In this document: one piece after another, positions 35,821 to 45,222 of the stretch
Layout of the letters: each line of letters opens with the position of its first letter
Position numbering within the stretch: the stretch's first letter is position 1
Assembly: GCF_019285515.1 (NCBI RefSeq)
Contig: NZ_CP079095.1
Location: 1,178,001 to 1,242,000, forward strand
DNA length: 64,000 nt
Reading direction: 5' to 3'
Source of the DNA: Methylococcus sp. Mc7
GTDB taxonomy: Bacteria > Pseudomonadota > Gammaproteobacteria > Methylococcales > Methylococcaceae
The notes under the pieces: model-generated
Database searches by the model: none
What the model saw: only the letters and a program-made list of their open reading frames with translations
What the model was told of the DNA's origin: nothing
Translations under genes and position numbers: made by a program

Positions 35821-37709
35821 AAGGCCTGTCCGATGCCGACGTACATTTCGAACGAGCCGCTGCCGGGATGCCGGCTCAAAGGAAGCGCCACATCGACACG
35901 GATCGGCCCGATCGAAGTGTAATAGCGCCCGCCGATCCCCGCGCCCACGGACCAGTCTCCGGTAAACGGCCCGCCGTCCGGGCTGACCTGGCCGACGTCG
36001 ACGAAGGCGACGGCAGCGTAATCGTCCAGAATGCGCTGCCGAAATTCAAAGGTTCCGGCGGAGACCGCGGTGCCACCGACGGGACGGTCGTTGGGAAAGC
36101 GCGGCCCGATCGACTGGTGCTTGTAGCCCCTGACAGTCGCGCTGCCGCCGGCATAGAAGCGCTTGTCGGGGGGCAGGGCCATCACGCCCACGCCCACGGC
36201 GCCGCCGACCAGGCCGCGCAGTGCCAACACGCTGCGGCCCGAGCCGGTGAAATCCAGGTAAGTCGAACCGGCCAGTTGCAACAGGACGAAAGGGCTGGTC
36301 CCCGAACTTTCGGCAAGCTGGGCGGACGTCCCGCTCGCCGAGCCGCTGAACGGCTGAATCGGGGTGACGACCGCGCTGGCCCGGATACCTTCCACGGGAT
36401 CCAGCGGGCTCTTCGTGCTGTCGTAATTCAAGGTCAAGGGAAGGCCGAGCAGGGTGTAGTCGCGCGCCAAGCCGTTCTGGACGATGTTCTCCTGCTCGCC
36501 GCTCAAGCCGACCGCGCCGCTCCAGCTCGCGGAAAATTTGCGCTTCAACAGGACGGCGGCCAGGACGGCTTTCTGGTCGTAAGCGTTCAAACTCGCTTTC
36601 ACCGCGCCGAGGTCGGCCTGCAGCGACTGGTCGCGCTGGAAAAAATCCGGCTTCACGAACGAAGCCCCCGCGTTGTAGCCGATACCGGTGGTGCTGTTGC
36701 CGCCGAGCTGGGCCACGCCGCCGATCAAGTTCAGCGTTTCCGCCTCGCCGAACAGATTGCGATGCTGCCAGGATACGGAAAGACTGCCGCCGACGTCGGT
36801 CGACCAGGCGCCGTTGAAACCGACGGCGTGCAGCGGACGCTCCGCCATCTCGAAATCCAGCGGCAGGCGTCCGTCCTCGTCGGGGCGCTCTCCCGTCCGC
36901 GCTCTGACCGAGGAAAACACGCCGGTGTTGATGAAGTCCTGTCTGGCCTTTTCGATGGCTTCCGGATCGAAACGGTCTCCCGAATGCACCAGCAGGCGGC
37001 GACGCAAAAAGTCTTCGTCCGTCCGCTCCACGCCCTTGAAGCCTATCCACCCGAGATCGAGGCGGGGGCCGGCATCCACCTTGATTTCGACCGCCAGGGT
37101 TTTCGCCGTCGTATCCAGCGTGGCGATGGGCTTGTCGACCCGCGCCAGTGCATAGCCTCGCCCTCTGAGCGCCTCCAACAAGTGCTCCTGCGCCGCCAGC
37201 ACGTCCGACGCCAACGCCGCGGCTCCGGGTTTCATGCCGAGCTGGACCGGCACATCGGCCGGGACGGTGCCTTGTATGTCGATCTTGCCCAAGTGATACA
37301 CAGCCCCGCGGACCACCGAGACGGTCACCGGAACAACCACGCCGGTGGGCGCCCGTTCCAATTGATCGAGCAGATACGGATCGTCCAGTTGGCGGCCGCC
37401 GACCGTGACCACGGCCATACCGTCGTAATAGCCGAAGCTGTCGAGCACGGTCTCCAGCCGGGCGGCATCGTCCCGCGCCCGCGCCACCAGGGCGAATGGC
37501 CCCACGGGCGCGGTTTCACGGAGCGCCACCAGCTGGGAGGAGTCGTTCAAAGCCCTGTCCAGCGCCTCGTCGCCGGTGCTCACGAACATCACGCCGTAGG
37601 CGAGCGGATCCGCGGCGTGTACGGACGGTTCCGTCAATAGCAGAGCAGCCAAGGCGAACGAGGCCAGGGGGCTGCGAAAGAGGAGGGGTCGTATCCGGGC
37701 GAGGCGCAT
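35817..37709 (-). CDS. tamA: Translocation and assembly module subunit TamA (Omp85 family)
   Basis: 630 residues from the chosen start. A signal peptide (about 1-32, RSPLASFALAALLLTEPSVHA) precedes POTRA domains (to about 260, including VYHLGKIDIQGTVPADVPV and LGWIGFKGVERTDEDFLRRRL), then a 16-strand outer-membrane barrel with FYAGGSATVRGYKHQSIGPR and the VRIGPIRVDVALPL-like end; the C-terminal Phe fits BAM-dependent insertion. ATG 37709 was chosen because the signal peptide follows directly; ATG 37754 would add 15 residues. There is no strong ribosome site at either. It forms an operon with tamB (4-base overlap). Confidence 0.9.
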   Translation of the reverse strand: MRLARIRPLLFRSPLASFALAALLLTEPSVHAADPLAYGVMFVSTGDEALDRALNDSSQLVALRETAPVGPFALVARARDDAARLETVLDSFGYYDGMAVVTVGGRQLDDPYLLDQLERAPTGVVVPVTVSVVRGAVYHLGKIDIQGTVPADVPVQLGMKPGAAALASDVLAAQEHLLEALRGRGYALARVDKPIATLDTTAKTLAVEIKVDAGPRLDLGWIGFKGVERTDEDFLRRRLLVHSGDRFDPEAIEKARQDFINTGVFSSVRARTGERPDEDGRLPLDFEMAERPLHAVGFNGAWSTDVGGSLSVSWQHRNLFGEAETLNLIGGVAQLGGNSTTGIGYNAGASFVKPDFFQRDQSLQADLGAVKASLNAYDQKAVLAAVLLKRKFSASWSGAVGLSGEQENIVQNGLARDYTLLGLPLTLNYDSTKSPLDPVEGIRASAVVTPIQPFSGSASGTSAQLAESSGTSPFVLLQLAGSTYLDFTGSGRSVLALRGLVGGAVGVGVMALPPDKRFYAGGSATVRGYKHQSIGPRFPNDRPVGGTAVSAGTFEFRQRILDDYAAVAFVDVGQVSPDGGPFTGDWSVGAGIGGRYYTSIGPIRVDVALPLSRHPGSGSFEMYVGIGQAF

Positions 37710-37877
37710 CGGATAAAGTGTAACCCGCCGGCAAAGCGGCGACACACAAGTCATGGATGGATTCCGGCGGCCTCGTCAAGCAGTTTTAACAATGCTCCAG
37801 TACCGTGATTTCCAATGAGCCGCGGTTGCCGGCCAAGGGACTCCAATCTTCAACTCCATTTGCGGATACCCCGATTC

Positions 37878-39992
37878 ATGCGCACAGAGACTTCGGAAGA
37901 TGCCGGCTCCATAGAGGCGGACGCATTTCTGAACCGTGAATTAAGCTGGCTCGATTTCAACGACCGGGTCCTGCAGGAGGCGCTGGACGCGCGCACGCCT
38001 CTGCTGGAGCGCTTGAAATTCGCGGCGATCTTCAGCTCCAACCTGGACGAATTTTTCATGGTCCGGGTATCGGGGCTGATCGAGCGGGAACGGGCCGGCG
38101 CCGCCGGCTCCGCGCCGGACGGCATGTCGCCCTCGCAGCAGCTCGACGCGATCCGTGCCCATCTGGCCAGACAAACCGCCCTGCAGCACCGGCTGTTCGA
38201 CGGCGAACTGCGGGAACTCATGAGGCAGCACGGCATCCTTCTGCTCGACTACGCCGCGCTGGACGAGCCGCAGCGCGGCGCGCTCGAGGCGCATTTTTCC
38301 GAGCAGGTGTTTCCGGTGCTCACGCCCTTGAGCGTCGATGCGGGCCATCCGTTCCCGCAGATGTCGAACCTCAGCCTGAACCTGGCCGTCGTCGTCGAGG
38401 ATCCGATAAGCGGCCTGCGGAAATTCGCCCGCATCAAGGTGCCGGACACCCTCCCAAGGTTCGTCGCATTGCCGCAAGGCCCAGACCAGGCGGTCTGGAC
38501 CGGGGTCCCGCTGGAACAGCTCATCGCCGGCAACCTGGCGCGGCTGTTCCCCGGCATGATCGTCCGCGGCCACCACATGTTCCGCATCACCCGGGACGCG
38601 GATTTCACCGTCCGCGAGGACGAAGCCGAGGACCTGATGCTCGCCATCGAGGAGGAAGTCGGCAAGCGTCATCTGGACGGCTTCGTCTGCCGCCTGGAAA
38701 TCGAGCGTTCGATGCCGGCCGAGCTGCGCGAGTCGCTGATGGAGGAGCTGGAGGTGTCCGGCCGGGACGTCTATGAATTCGACGGGCTGCTGAACCTCAG
38801 GGATCTGTTCTATTTCCTGTCACTCCCGCTGCCGGAACTGAAAGACGTGCCCTGGACGCCCGTGGTGCCGGTCCGCTTCCACGCCGCACCCGATGAATCC
38901 GGAGAGCCCCGCGCCACGGTGTTCGACGAGATCAAGAGGGGGGACGTCCTGGTCCACCATCCCTACCATTCCTTCGCCGCCACGGTGCAGGAGTTCATCA
39001 CTCAAGCCGCGCACGATCCCCAGGTGCTCGCGATCAAGCTGACCCTGTACCGGACTTCGGGCGATTCGCCCATCGTCCGCGCGCTGGTCGACGCCGCGGC
39101 GGCCCGCAAGCAGGTCGTCGCGCTGGTCGAGCTGAAGGCGCGGTTCGACGAAGAGAACAACATCGCCTGGGCCAACCGCCTGGAAGACGCGGGGGCGCAC
39201 GTGGTCTACGGCGTCATGGGGTTGAAGACCCATACCAAGATCGCCCTGGTGGTCCGCAAGGAGGGCGACACCCTGCGCCGCTACGTGCACGTCGGCACCG
39301 GCAACTACAACCCGAAGACGGCGAACCTTTACACCGACCTCGGCCTGTTAAGTTGCCGCGACGATCTGGTGGCCGACGTCGGCGACCTCTTCAATTACCT
39401 GACCGGCTATTCCCGCCAGGACGCCTACCGCAGGCTGCTGGTCGCGCCGCTCACCCTGCGCCGCCGGATGTACGAACTCATCGCGCGGGAGATGGAGCAT
39501 GCCCGCAGCGGCGCCGGCGGCCACATCGTCGCCAAGATGAACTCGCTGGTCGACCCGGACATGATCCGGCATCTGTATGAAGCTTCCCGCGCCGGCGTAC
39601 GGATCGAACTGGTCGTCCGCGGCATCTGCTGCCTACGCCCCGGCGTCGCCGGACTCAGCGAAAACATCCGGGTGGTGAGCGTCGTCGGACGCTATCTGGA
39701 GCATTCGCGCATCTTCCGTTTCCGGAACGGCGGCGCCGACGAGTTCTACATCGGCAGCGCGGACTGGATGACGCGGAACCTCGACCAGCGGGTCGAAGCG
39801 GTCACGCCGGTGGAGGACTCCGCGGCCGTCAGTCACCTGGAACAGGTCCTGGCTTTCCTGCTGAACGACAACCGCCACGCCTGGGACCTGCAGCCCGACG
39901 GACGCTATCTGCAGCGGCGGCCGGCGGAAGGCGAACCCAAACGGGCGGCGCAAGCGCTGCTGATGGAAGGCGCCCGGCTGGGCGAGTTTTAG
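37878..39992 (+). CDS. ppk1: Polyphosphate kinase 1
   Basis: 704 residues, normal for the family. It polymerises the gamma phosphate of ATP into polyphosphate and can run in reverse. The N-terminal domain starts with FLNRELSWLDFNDRVL, the head domain follows, and the two phospholipase-D-like C-terminal domains carry the active-site histidines: the autophosphorylated His in RRYVHVGTGNYNPKTA (about residue 470) and the second in GRYLEHSRIFRF (about 607). The frame is open to 37815; ATG 37878 was chosen by family length, although no strong ribosome site precedes it. The gene is divergent from tamA and not part of a visible phosphate operon. Confidence 0.92.
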   Translation: MRTETSEDAGSIEADAFLNRELSWLDFNDRVLQEALDARTPLLERLKFAAIFSSNLDEFFMVRVSGLIERERAGAAGSAPDGMSPSQQLDAIRAHLARQTALQHRLFDGELRELMRQHGILLLDYAALDEPQRGALEAHFSEQVFPVLTPLSVDAGHPFPQMSNLSLNLAVVVEDPISGLRKFARIKVPDTLPRFVALPQGPDQAVWTGVPLEQLIAGNLARLFPGMIVRGHHMFRITRDADFTVREDEAEDLMLAIEEEVGKRHLDGFVCRLEIERSMPAELRESLMEELEVSGRDVYEFDGLLNLRDLFYFLSLPLPELKDVPWTPVVPVRFHAAPDESGEPRATVFDEIKRGDVLVHHPYHSFAATVQEFITQAAHDPQVLAIKLTLYRTSGDSPIVRALVDAAAARKQVVALVELKARFDEENNIAWANRLEDAGAHVVYGVMGLKTHTKIALVVRKEGDTLRRYVHVGTGNYNPKTANLYTDLGLLSCRDDLVADVGDLFNYLTGYSRQDAYRRLLVAPLTLRRRMYELIAREMEHARSGAGGHIVAKMNSLVDPDMIRHLYEASRAGVRIELVVRGICCLRPGVAGLSENIRVVSVVGRYLEHSRIFRFRNGGADEFYIGSADWMTRNLDQRVEAVTPVEDSAAVSHLEQVLAFLLNDNRHAWDLQPDGRYLQRRPAEGEPKRAAQALLMEGARLGEF

Positions 39993-40200
39993 TGTAAGGT
40001 CTCCGACAAAGCTTTGGTAATCAATGTGCAGGTGCAGGGAATCCCGTATGCCGCGCCCGAGTGCCAAGCCTTTTGCCGGGAATAGCCCGAAGGGGAGCCG
40101 CAGGGATGCGGCTTTCGCGATCGAGGGGAAGGAAGCCCCTTCAAATCGCCACCGCTCATAAGGCAAAGAAACGTTAGAGATGTACAACTAGGCCCGATCC

Positions 40201-40230
40201 TTGACAGGAACGGGCGTTTGGCCCTTTATC
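40201..40230 (+). promoter_or_regulatory. Candidate sigma70 promoter of the glycogen phosphorylase gene
   Basis: A perfect TTGACA (40201-40206) and TTTATC (40225-40230) are separated by 18 bases. Transcription would start near 40237, giving a leader of about 33 bases before the ATG at 40270. The preceding 200 bases after ppk1 hold no gene, only small inverted repeats such as GCCGCagggatGCGGC. Confidence 0.45.
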
Positions 40231-40269
40231 GGTAGAGTTGCCAACACCCTCCCCGACCCGGAGTTCCCT

Positions 40270-42768
40270 ATGGCGAGCAAGAAATCCGAGCTGAAAAAGA
40301 CCGCACCGGCACCGGACGCGCCGGAGCACACCCGCACCGGCATGAGCCCGGAGATTCTCAAGGCCGCCTTCGTCGACAACCTCAACTTCGCGGTGGGGCG
40401 CCCGGCCGAAATGGCCGTGCCGGAGGACTGGTACCAAGCCATCGCGTTTTCGGTGCGCGACCGCGTGATGCAGCGCTGGGTCCGCCAGTTCGAAAAGCGG
40501 AACGCCCCCGACGTGCGCCAGGTCGCCTACCTGTCGGCGGAATTCCTGCCCGGCCCGCATCTGGGCAACAGCCTGCTCAATCTCGGCATCACCGACAATA
40601 CCCGCGAGGCGCTGATCGGACAGGACCTCGACCAGTACATCGGGCTGGAGGAGGAGCCGGGCCTCGGGAACGGCGGCTTGGGACGGCTCGCGGCCTGCTA
40701 CCTGGATTCTTTGGCGACGCTGAGATATCCGGCGACCGGCTACGGCATCCGCTATGAATTCGGCATCTTCGACCAGTCCATCAAGAACGGCTGGCAGGTG
40801 GAGGTCACCGACAAGTGGCTGCTCCACGGCAACATCTGGGAAATCAAGCGGCCGAATTTCGCCCAGGTCGTCAAGATCGGAGGACATACCGAGACCTATA
40901 CCGACGAGCACGGCGCCTTCCGGGTGCGCTGGATGCCGGACCGCGTCGTGGTCGGCGTGCCCTACGACACACCCATCGTCGGCTACCGTTCCGACTCCTG
41001 CGTCCTGCTCCGGCTGTGGAGCGCGGAGGCGGCCCAGTCGTTCGACTTCGCCGACTTCAACCGGGGCGACTATTACGGCGCGGTGGAGGAGAAGGTCTTT
41101 TCCGAGAACATCTCCAAGGTCCTTTATCCCAACGACGAGCAGCTCGAAGGCAAGCGCCTGCGGCTGGAGCAGCAATACTTCTTCGTCGCCTGCTCGATCA
41201 AGGACATGATCCGCCTGTGTCTGCGGCGCGGCTCGACCCTGGAGCGCTTCCACGAGATGTATTGCATCCAGCTCAACGACACCCATCCCGCCATCGCCGT
41301 GGCGGAGCTGATGCGGCAACTGGTGGACAAATACGCCCTGTCCTGGGAGCAGGCCTGGGACATCACCCGCAAGACCTTCTCCTACACCAACCACACCCTG
41401 CTGCCGGAAGCCCTGGAGAAATGGCCGCTGCCGCTGTTCGGCTCGGTGCTGCCCCGCCACCTGGAAATCGTCTACGAGATCAACCGCCGCTTCCTCGACG
41501 AGGTCCGCACCCAGTTTCCGGGCGATGACGGCAAGATCGCGCGGCTGTCGATCATCGATGAAAGCGGCGAGAAATACGTGCGCATGGCCAACCTGGCGAT
41601 GGTCGGGAGCCACACCGTGAACGGCGTCGCCGAGCTGCATTCCGAGTTGGTGAAGACCCAGCTCTTCCCGGACTTCCACGACCTCGACCCCAAGCGTTTC
41701 CAGAACGTGACCAATGGCGTCACGCCGCGGCGCTTCCTGGGGCTGAGCAATCCGGGGCTGACCCGGCTGATCGACGGGCGCATCGGCGACACCTGGCTGT
41801 CGAACCTGAACCGGCTCAGGGAGCTGGAAACGTTCGCCAACGATGCCGGGCTCCAGCAGGACTGGGCGCGGGTCAAGCTGGAAAACAAGACCCGGCTGGC
41901 CAAGATCATCCGCGACCGCACCGGCGTCGTCGTGGACCCGGCCTCGCTGTTCGATATCCAGGTCAAGCGCATCCACGAATACAAGCGCCAGCACCTCAAC
42001 GTGCTGCACATCATCACGCTGTACCAGCGCCTCAAGCACGACCCCAGGCTGCAGATCACGCCGCGGACCTTCCTGTTCGGGGGCAAGGCCGCGCCCGGCT
42101 ATTTCATGGCCAAGCTGATCATCAAGCTGATCAACGCCGTCGCCGAGACCGTGAACCAGGACCCGGCGGTGCGCGATCTCATCAAGGTCGTGTTCCTGCC
42201 GGACTACAACGTCAAGCACGCGCAGAACATCTATCCGGCCGCCGACCTGTCGGAGCAGATATCGACCGCGGGCAAGGAAGCCTCAGGCACCGGCAACATG
42301 AAGCTGTCGCTGAACGGCGCGCTGACCATCGGCACGCTGGACGGCGCCAATGTCGAAATCAGGGAAGAGGTGGGGGCGGAAAATTTCTTCCTGTTCGGCC
42401 TGACCTGCGAACAGGCGGCCAGGCTCAGGGCGGACGGCTACAATCCCGGCGACTACTGCCACGGCGATCCCGAACTGCGCGGCGTGATCGAACTGATCGA
42501 CAGCGGGCTGTTCTCACACGGCGACACGGAACTGTTCCGGCCGCTCACCGCGCACCTCCTGAACCGCGACGACTACCTGCTGATGGCGGACTACCGGCCC
42601 TACGTCAACTGCCAGCAGGAAGTGGATCACGCCTACCGCGATACCCAGCACTGGACACGCATGTCCATCCTCAACGTCGCCCGCATGGGCAAGTTCTCCT
42701 CGGACCGGGCGGTGCGGGAATACGCGGAGAACATCTGGAAACTGAAGCCGTTCGCGCCCGATGCGTGA
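40270..42768 (+). CDS. glgP: Glycogen/starch/alpha-glucan phosphorylase
   Basis: 832 residues, full length. It releases glucose 1-phosphate from the non-reducing ends of alpha-1,4-glucans. Family blocks include EEPGLGNGGLGRLAACYLDS, GYGIRYEFGIFDQ, LNDTHPAIAVAELMR, NGVTPRRFL and the pyridoxal-phosphate site KEASGTGNMKLSLNG (Lys about residue 676). The frame is open to a TTG at 40201, but that sequence is the promoter; ATG 40270 has GGAG 7 bases before it. It ends 22 bases from the convergent coaD stop. No other glycogen genes are adjacent. Confidence 0.93.
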   Translation: MASKKSELKKTAPAPDAPEHTRTGMSPEILKAAFVDNLNFAVGRPAEMAVPEDWYQAIAFSVRDRVMQRWVRQFEKRNAPDVRQVAYLSAEFLPGPHLGNSLLNLGITDNTREALIGQDLDQYIGLEEEPGLGNGGLGRLAACYLDSLATLRYPATGYGIRYEFGIFDQSIKNGWQVEVTDKWLLHGNIWEIKRPNFAQVVKIGGHTETYTDEHGAFRVRWMPDRVVVGVPYDTPIVGYRSDSCVLLRLWSAEAAQSFDFADFNRGDYYGAVEEKVFSENISKVLYPNDEQLEGKRLRLEQQYFFVACSIKDMIRLCLRRGSTLERFHEMYCIQLNDTHPAIAVAELMRQLVDKYALSWEQAWDITRKTFSYTNHTLLPEALEKWPLPLFGSVLPRHLEIVYEINRRFLDEVRTQFPGDDGKIARLSIIDESGEKYVRMANLAMVGSHTVNGVAELHSELVKTQLFPDFHDLDPKRFQNVTNGVTPRRFLGLSNPGLTRLIDGRIGDTWLSNLNRLRELETFANDAGLQQDWARVKLENKTRLAKIIRDRTGVVVDPASLFDIQVKRIHEYKRQHLNVLHIITLYQRLKHDPRLQITPRTFLFGGKAAPGYFMAKLIIKLINAVAETVNQDPAVRDLIKVVFLPDYNVKHAQNIYPAADLSEQISTAGKEASGTGNMKLSLNGALTIGTLDGANVEIREEVGAENFFLFGLTCEQAARLRADGYNPGDYCHGDPELRGVIELIDSGLFSHGDTELFRPLTAHLLNRDDYLLMADYRPYVNCQQEVDHAYRDTQHWTRMSILNVARMGKFSSDRAVREYAENIWKLKPFAPDA

Positions 42769-42790
42769 ACGAAGAGGACGGGAAAAACGC

Positions 42791-43279
42791 TCACCCGGAA
42801 ACGGCGAACTTGCGCACCAGCGCCCCTCTCACGTGCCCCGGCACGAAAGCGGACACGTCGCCGCCGAATTTGGCGATCTCCCGGATGACCGAGGACGAGA
42901 GAAAAGCGTAGCTCTCACCGGGGGTGAGGAAGATCGTTTCGATCTCCGGCCCCAGTGAACGGTTCATGCCCGCCATCTGGAATTCGAACTCGAAATCGGA
43001 TACCGCGCGCAGGCCGCGCAGGATGACGGTGGCACCGTGGGTTCGGGCGCAGTCGACCAGCAGCGAATTGAAGCCGACGACCTCGACGTTGACCAGATCG
43101 GCGACGGCTTCCCGGGCCAGCTCCAGGCGCTCGGCGAAATCGAACAGCGGGGTCTTGGCCTTGCTCTCGGCCACCGCCAGGATGACGCGGTCGAAGATGC
43201 GGCTGGCGCGGCATACCAGGTCCACGTGCCCCAGGGTGATGGGATCGAAAGTGCCGGGGTAGATCGCGGTGACGTTCAA
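42791..43279 (-). CDS. coaD: Phosphopantetheine adenylyltransferase
   Basis: 162 residues, the usual size. It transfers AMP from ATP to 4'-phosphopantetheine in coenzyme A synthesis. The nucleotidyltransferase signature is [16 protein letters not shown], and the second nucleotide motif is [18 protein letters not shown]; the [17 protein letters not shown] block is diagnostic for CoaD. The start is taken as TTG 43279, with GGAG 8 bases upstream, overlapping the rsmD stop by 4 bases (TTGA); the open frame upstream to 43546 is the shadow of rsmD. It follows rsmD, a common bacterial pairing. Confidence 0.92.
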   Translation of the reverse strand: MNVTAIYPGTFDPITLGHVDLVCRASRIFDRVILAVAESKAKTPLFDFAERLELAREAVADLVNVEVVGFNSLLVDCARTHGATVILRGLRAVSDFEFEFQMAGMNRSLGPEIETIFLTPGESYAFLSSSVIREIAKFGGDVSAFVPGHVRGALVRKFAVSG

Positions 43280-43842
43280 ACTCGAGGCTCCTTGAGACGC
43301 TGATACAGACGGTAGGCGACGTCGCCGCTGACTTTCTCCCGCAGCAGCATCCAGTTTGCCGGAATCCCTTCGGGCTGAGGGCCGGCCTCCGCCTCCACGT
43401 AAGTCCTGGCGCCGGGCTTCAGCCAGCCGCCATCCTCCAGTCTCCGGCAGCACGGGCCGACCTGGCCGGTGCGGAAAGGCGGGTCGAGGAACACCAGGTC
43501 GAACGCTTCCGGCCGGCCGGCGAGGAACTTCATGGCTTCGGCGCACACCACGGTGATCTGCCCGGCGTCCAGCATCGCACAGGATTGTTTCAGTACCGCG
43601 CAGACCTTGGGATTGCGTTCGACCTGGACGACGCGGGCCGCGCCCCGCGAGGCGGCCTCGAAACCCAGCGCTCCGCTGCCGGCGAAAAGGTCGAGGCAGA
43701 CCGCGCCGGCTACGTGGTTCTGCAGCCAGTTGAAGACGGTTTCCCGCACCCGGTCGGGGGTCGGACGCAGACCGGGCTCCGGCGCGAACCGGATCCGGCG
43801 GCTGCGCCAGAGCCCCCCGATGATGCGCAGCTCATTGCGCAC
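43276..43842 (-). CDS. rsmD: 16S rRNA (guanine(966)-N(2))-methyltransferase
   Basis: 188 residues. It methylates N2 of G966 in 16S rRNA during 30S assembly, using S-adenosylmethionine. The start [14 protein letters not shown] and the [14 protein letters not shown] block are typical; the SAM-binding motif is [19 protein letters not shown] and the catalytic motif is FLDPPF. Its stop overlaps the coaD start, and its first 11 bases overlap the end of the upstream M16 gene, so the four minus-strand genes M16-M16-rsmD-coaD form one likely operon. Confidence 0.92.
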   Translation of the reverse strand: MRNELRIIGGLWRSRRIRFAPEPGLRPTPDRVRETVFNWLQNHVAGAVCLDLFAGSGALGFEAASRGAARVVQVERNPKVCAVLKQSCAMLDAGQITVVCAEAMKFLAGRPEAFDLVFLDPPFRTGQVGPCCRRLEDGGWLKPGARTYVEAEAGPQPEGIPANWMLLREKVSGDVAYRLYQRLKEPRV

Positions 43843-45166
43843 TATTGGCGGCGGAATTCGCGCCCACCAGCACCGTCTGCAGCCGGTCCGGATGAATGCG
43901 CGCCTGCCAGACCCGGCGGACGTCGTCCTTGGTCACAGCCTCGATTTTCGGGATGTAGGTCGCCAGGTAGTCGAGCGGCAGGCCGTAGAACGCCATGGTG
44001 GCGATCTGCTCGACCAGTTTCCGGTTGCTGTCGAGCCGCAGCACGAAGCCGCCGACGATGTTCTTCTTCGACGCCTCCAGCTCCTTGTCGGTCGGCCCCT
44101 TGGCGATGAAATCCCTGAGCGTCTGCAGCAGCACGTTCAAAGCCTCGTCAGCCTTCTCGTTGCGGGTCTGCAGCCCCATCAGGAACGGCCCCTCGACCCG
44201 GAACGGATAGAAGTGGCTGTGCGCGCTGTAGGACAGCCCGCGCTTCTCCCGCACCTCCTCGCTGATCCGCGACACCAGGCCGCTGCCGCCGAGGATGTGG
44301 TTGCCTACGTACAGCGGGAAATAGTCCGGATCGTTGATGCGCATGCCGGCTTGGCCGGAATACACGTGGGTCTGCTCCGAAGGGAAGGCGCGCTTGACGG
44401 TCTGCGCCGGCTTGTCCATCGGCACCGGCGGCAGGGCGGCGGGTGCCTCCCCCGGCGCGAGGCCCGATACCAGGTCTTCCGCGATCTTTTCCGCCTGAGC
44501 CCGCTCGATGTCCCCCACCAGCGCCACCACCGCGTTCCTGGCCACGTAGAACTTGCGGTAGAAGGCTTCCAGGTCGTCCCGGGTCAGCTTCTCCACGGTC
44601 GCGATATGGCCGTCCTTGGGATGGGCGTAAGGATGATCGCCGTACATCGCCTCGAAAAAGGCGATGCCGGCCAGGTCGGCGGGTGATTCCTCGCGCTGTT
44701 TCAGCGCCAGCAACACGCGGTTCTTTTCCCGCTCGAAGTCCTCCGCGGCGAAACGGGGTTTCGCCAGGATGACCTTGGCGGTTTCCAGCGCCGGTTCCAG
44801 CAGGTTCGGCTGGGTCAGGCTGCGCAGCGAGAGCGAGGCATTGTCGCGGGATATCCCGGTGCCCAGCACCGCGCCGACGCCGTCCAGGCGCTGGGCGATG
44901 GCGTCGGCGTTCCAGTCGCCGGCCCCGGTTTCCAGCACCGCGGAGGTCAGCGCGGCCAGGCCGAACTGCCCGCCGTCGCGGGCGCTGCCGGCGTCGAACA
45001 GCACGCGGACGTCCAGCAGCGGCAGGCCCTGGGTCTGGGCGAAATACACCCTGGCGCCGTTGGCCGTATTCCAGGTCTGGATTTCCGGCAGGGCGAAAAC
45101 GGTCCGCAACGGCAGCAGGACGAAAAGGACGATGGCGAGGATGCGCTTAACGATCGTTTCCCCCAC
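43832..45166 (-). CDS. M16 family peptidase, non-catalytic partner
   Basis: 444 residues from the chosen start. An N-terminal signal peptide (KRILAIVLFVLLPLRTVFA) is followed by two M16 domains. The first domain has SARDGGQFGLAALTSAVLE where active subunits carry HXXEH, so it lacks the zinc site. The C-terminal domain keeps the substrate-binding pair in EKRGLSYSAHSHF. Such proteins pair with a zinc-bearing M16 subunit, encoded directly upstream here. GTG 45166 has the GGAGAGGGG arm of a REP-like repeat as its ribosome site; alternatives are ATG 45229 and ATG 45253, which would push a non-signal-like stretch in front of the signal peptide. Confidence 0.82.
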   Translation of the reverse strand: MGETIVKRILAIVLFVLLPLRTVFALPEIQTWNTANGARVYFAQTQGLPLLDVRVLFDAGSARDGGQFGLAALTSAVLETGAGDWNADAIAQRLDGVGAVLGTGISRDNASLSLRSLTQPNLLEPALETAKVILAKPRFAAEDFEREKNRVLLALKQREESPADLAGIAFFEAMYGDHPYAHPKDGHIATVEKLTRDDLEAFYRKFYVARNAVVALVGDIERAQAEKIAEDLVSGLAPGEAPAALPPVPMDKPAQTVKRAFPSEQTHVYSGQAGMRINDPDYFPLYVGNHILGGSGLVSRISEEVREKRGLSYSAHSHFYPFRVEGPFLMGLQTRNEKADEALNVLLQTLRDFIAKGPTDKELEASKKNIVGGFVLRLDSNRKLVEQIATMAFYGLPLDYLATYIPKIEAVTKDDVRRVWQARIHPDRLQTVLVGANSAANSAQ

Positions 45167-45222
45167 CCCGCCCCTCTCCCAAAAGGAGAGGGTGAACAAG
45201 GTCGCTGCGGTTTTCACATTAA
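45152..45222. repeat. Interspersed REP-like repeat, copy 2
   Basis: 71 bases matching the element at 26226-26303 block by block (GATCGTT, CACCCC, CCTCTCC hairpin arms, GAACAAGG, TTTCACATTAA). It lies between the two M16 genes. Read on the minus strand it contains the stop codon of the first gene and the apparent ribosome site and GTG start of the second. Confidence 0.6.

Noticed and set aside
40174-42219. 681-codon minus-strand frame over glycogen phosphorylase
   Set aside because: A shadow of a strongly conserved gene on the other strand.
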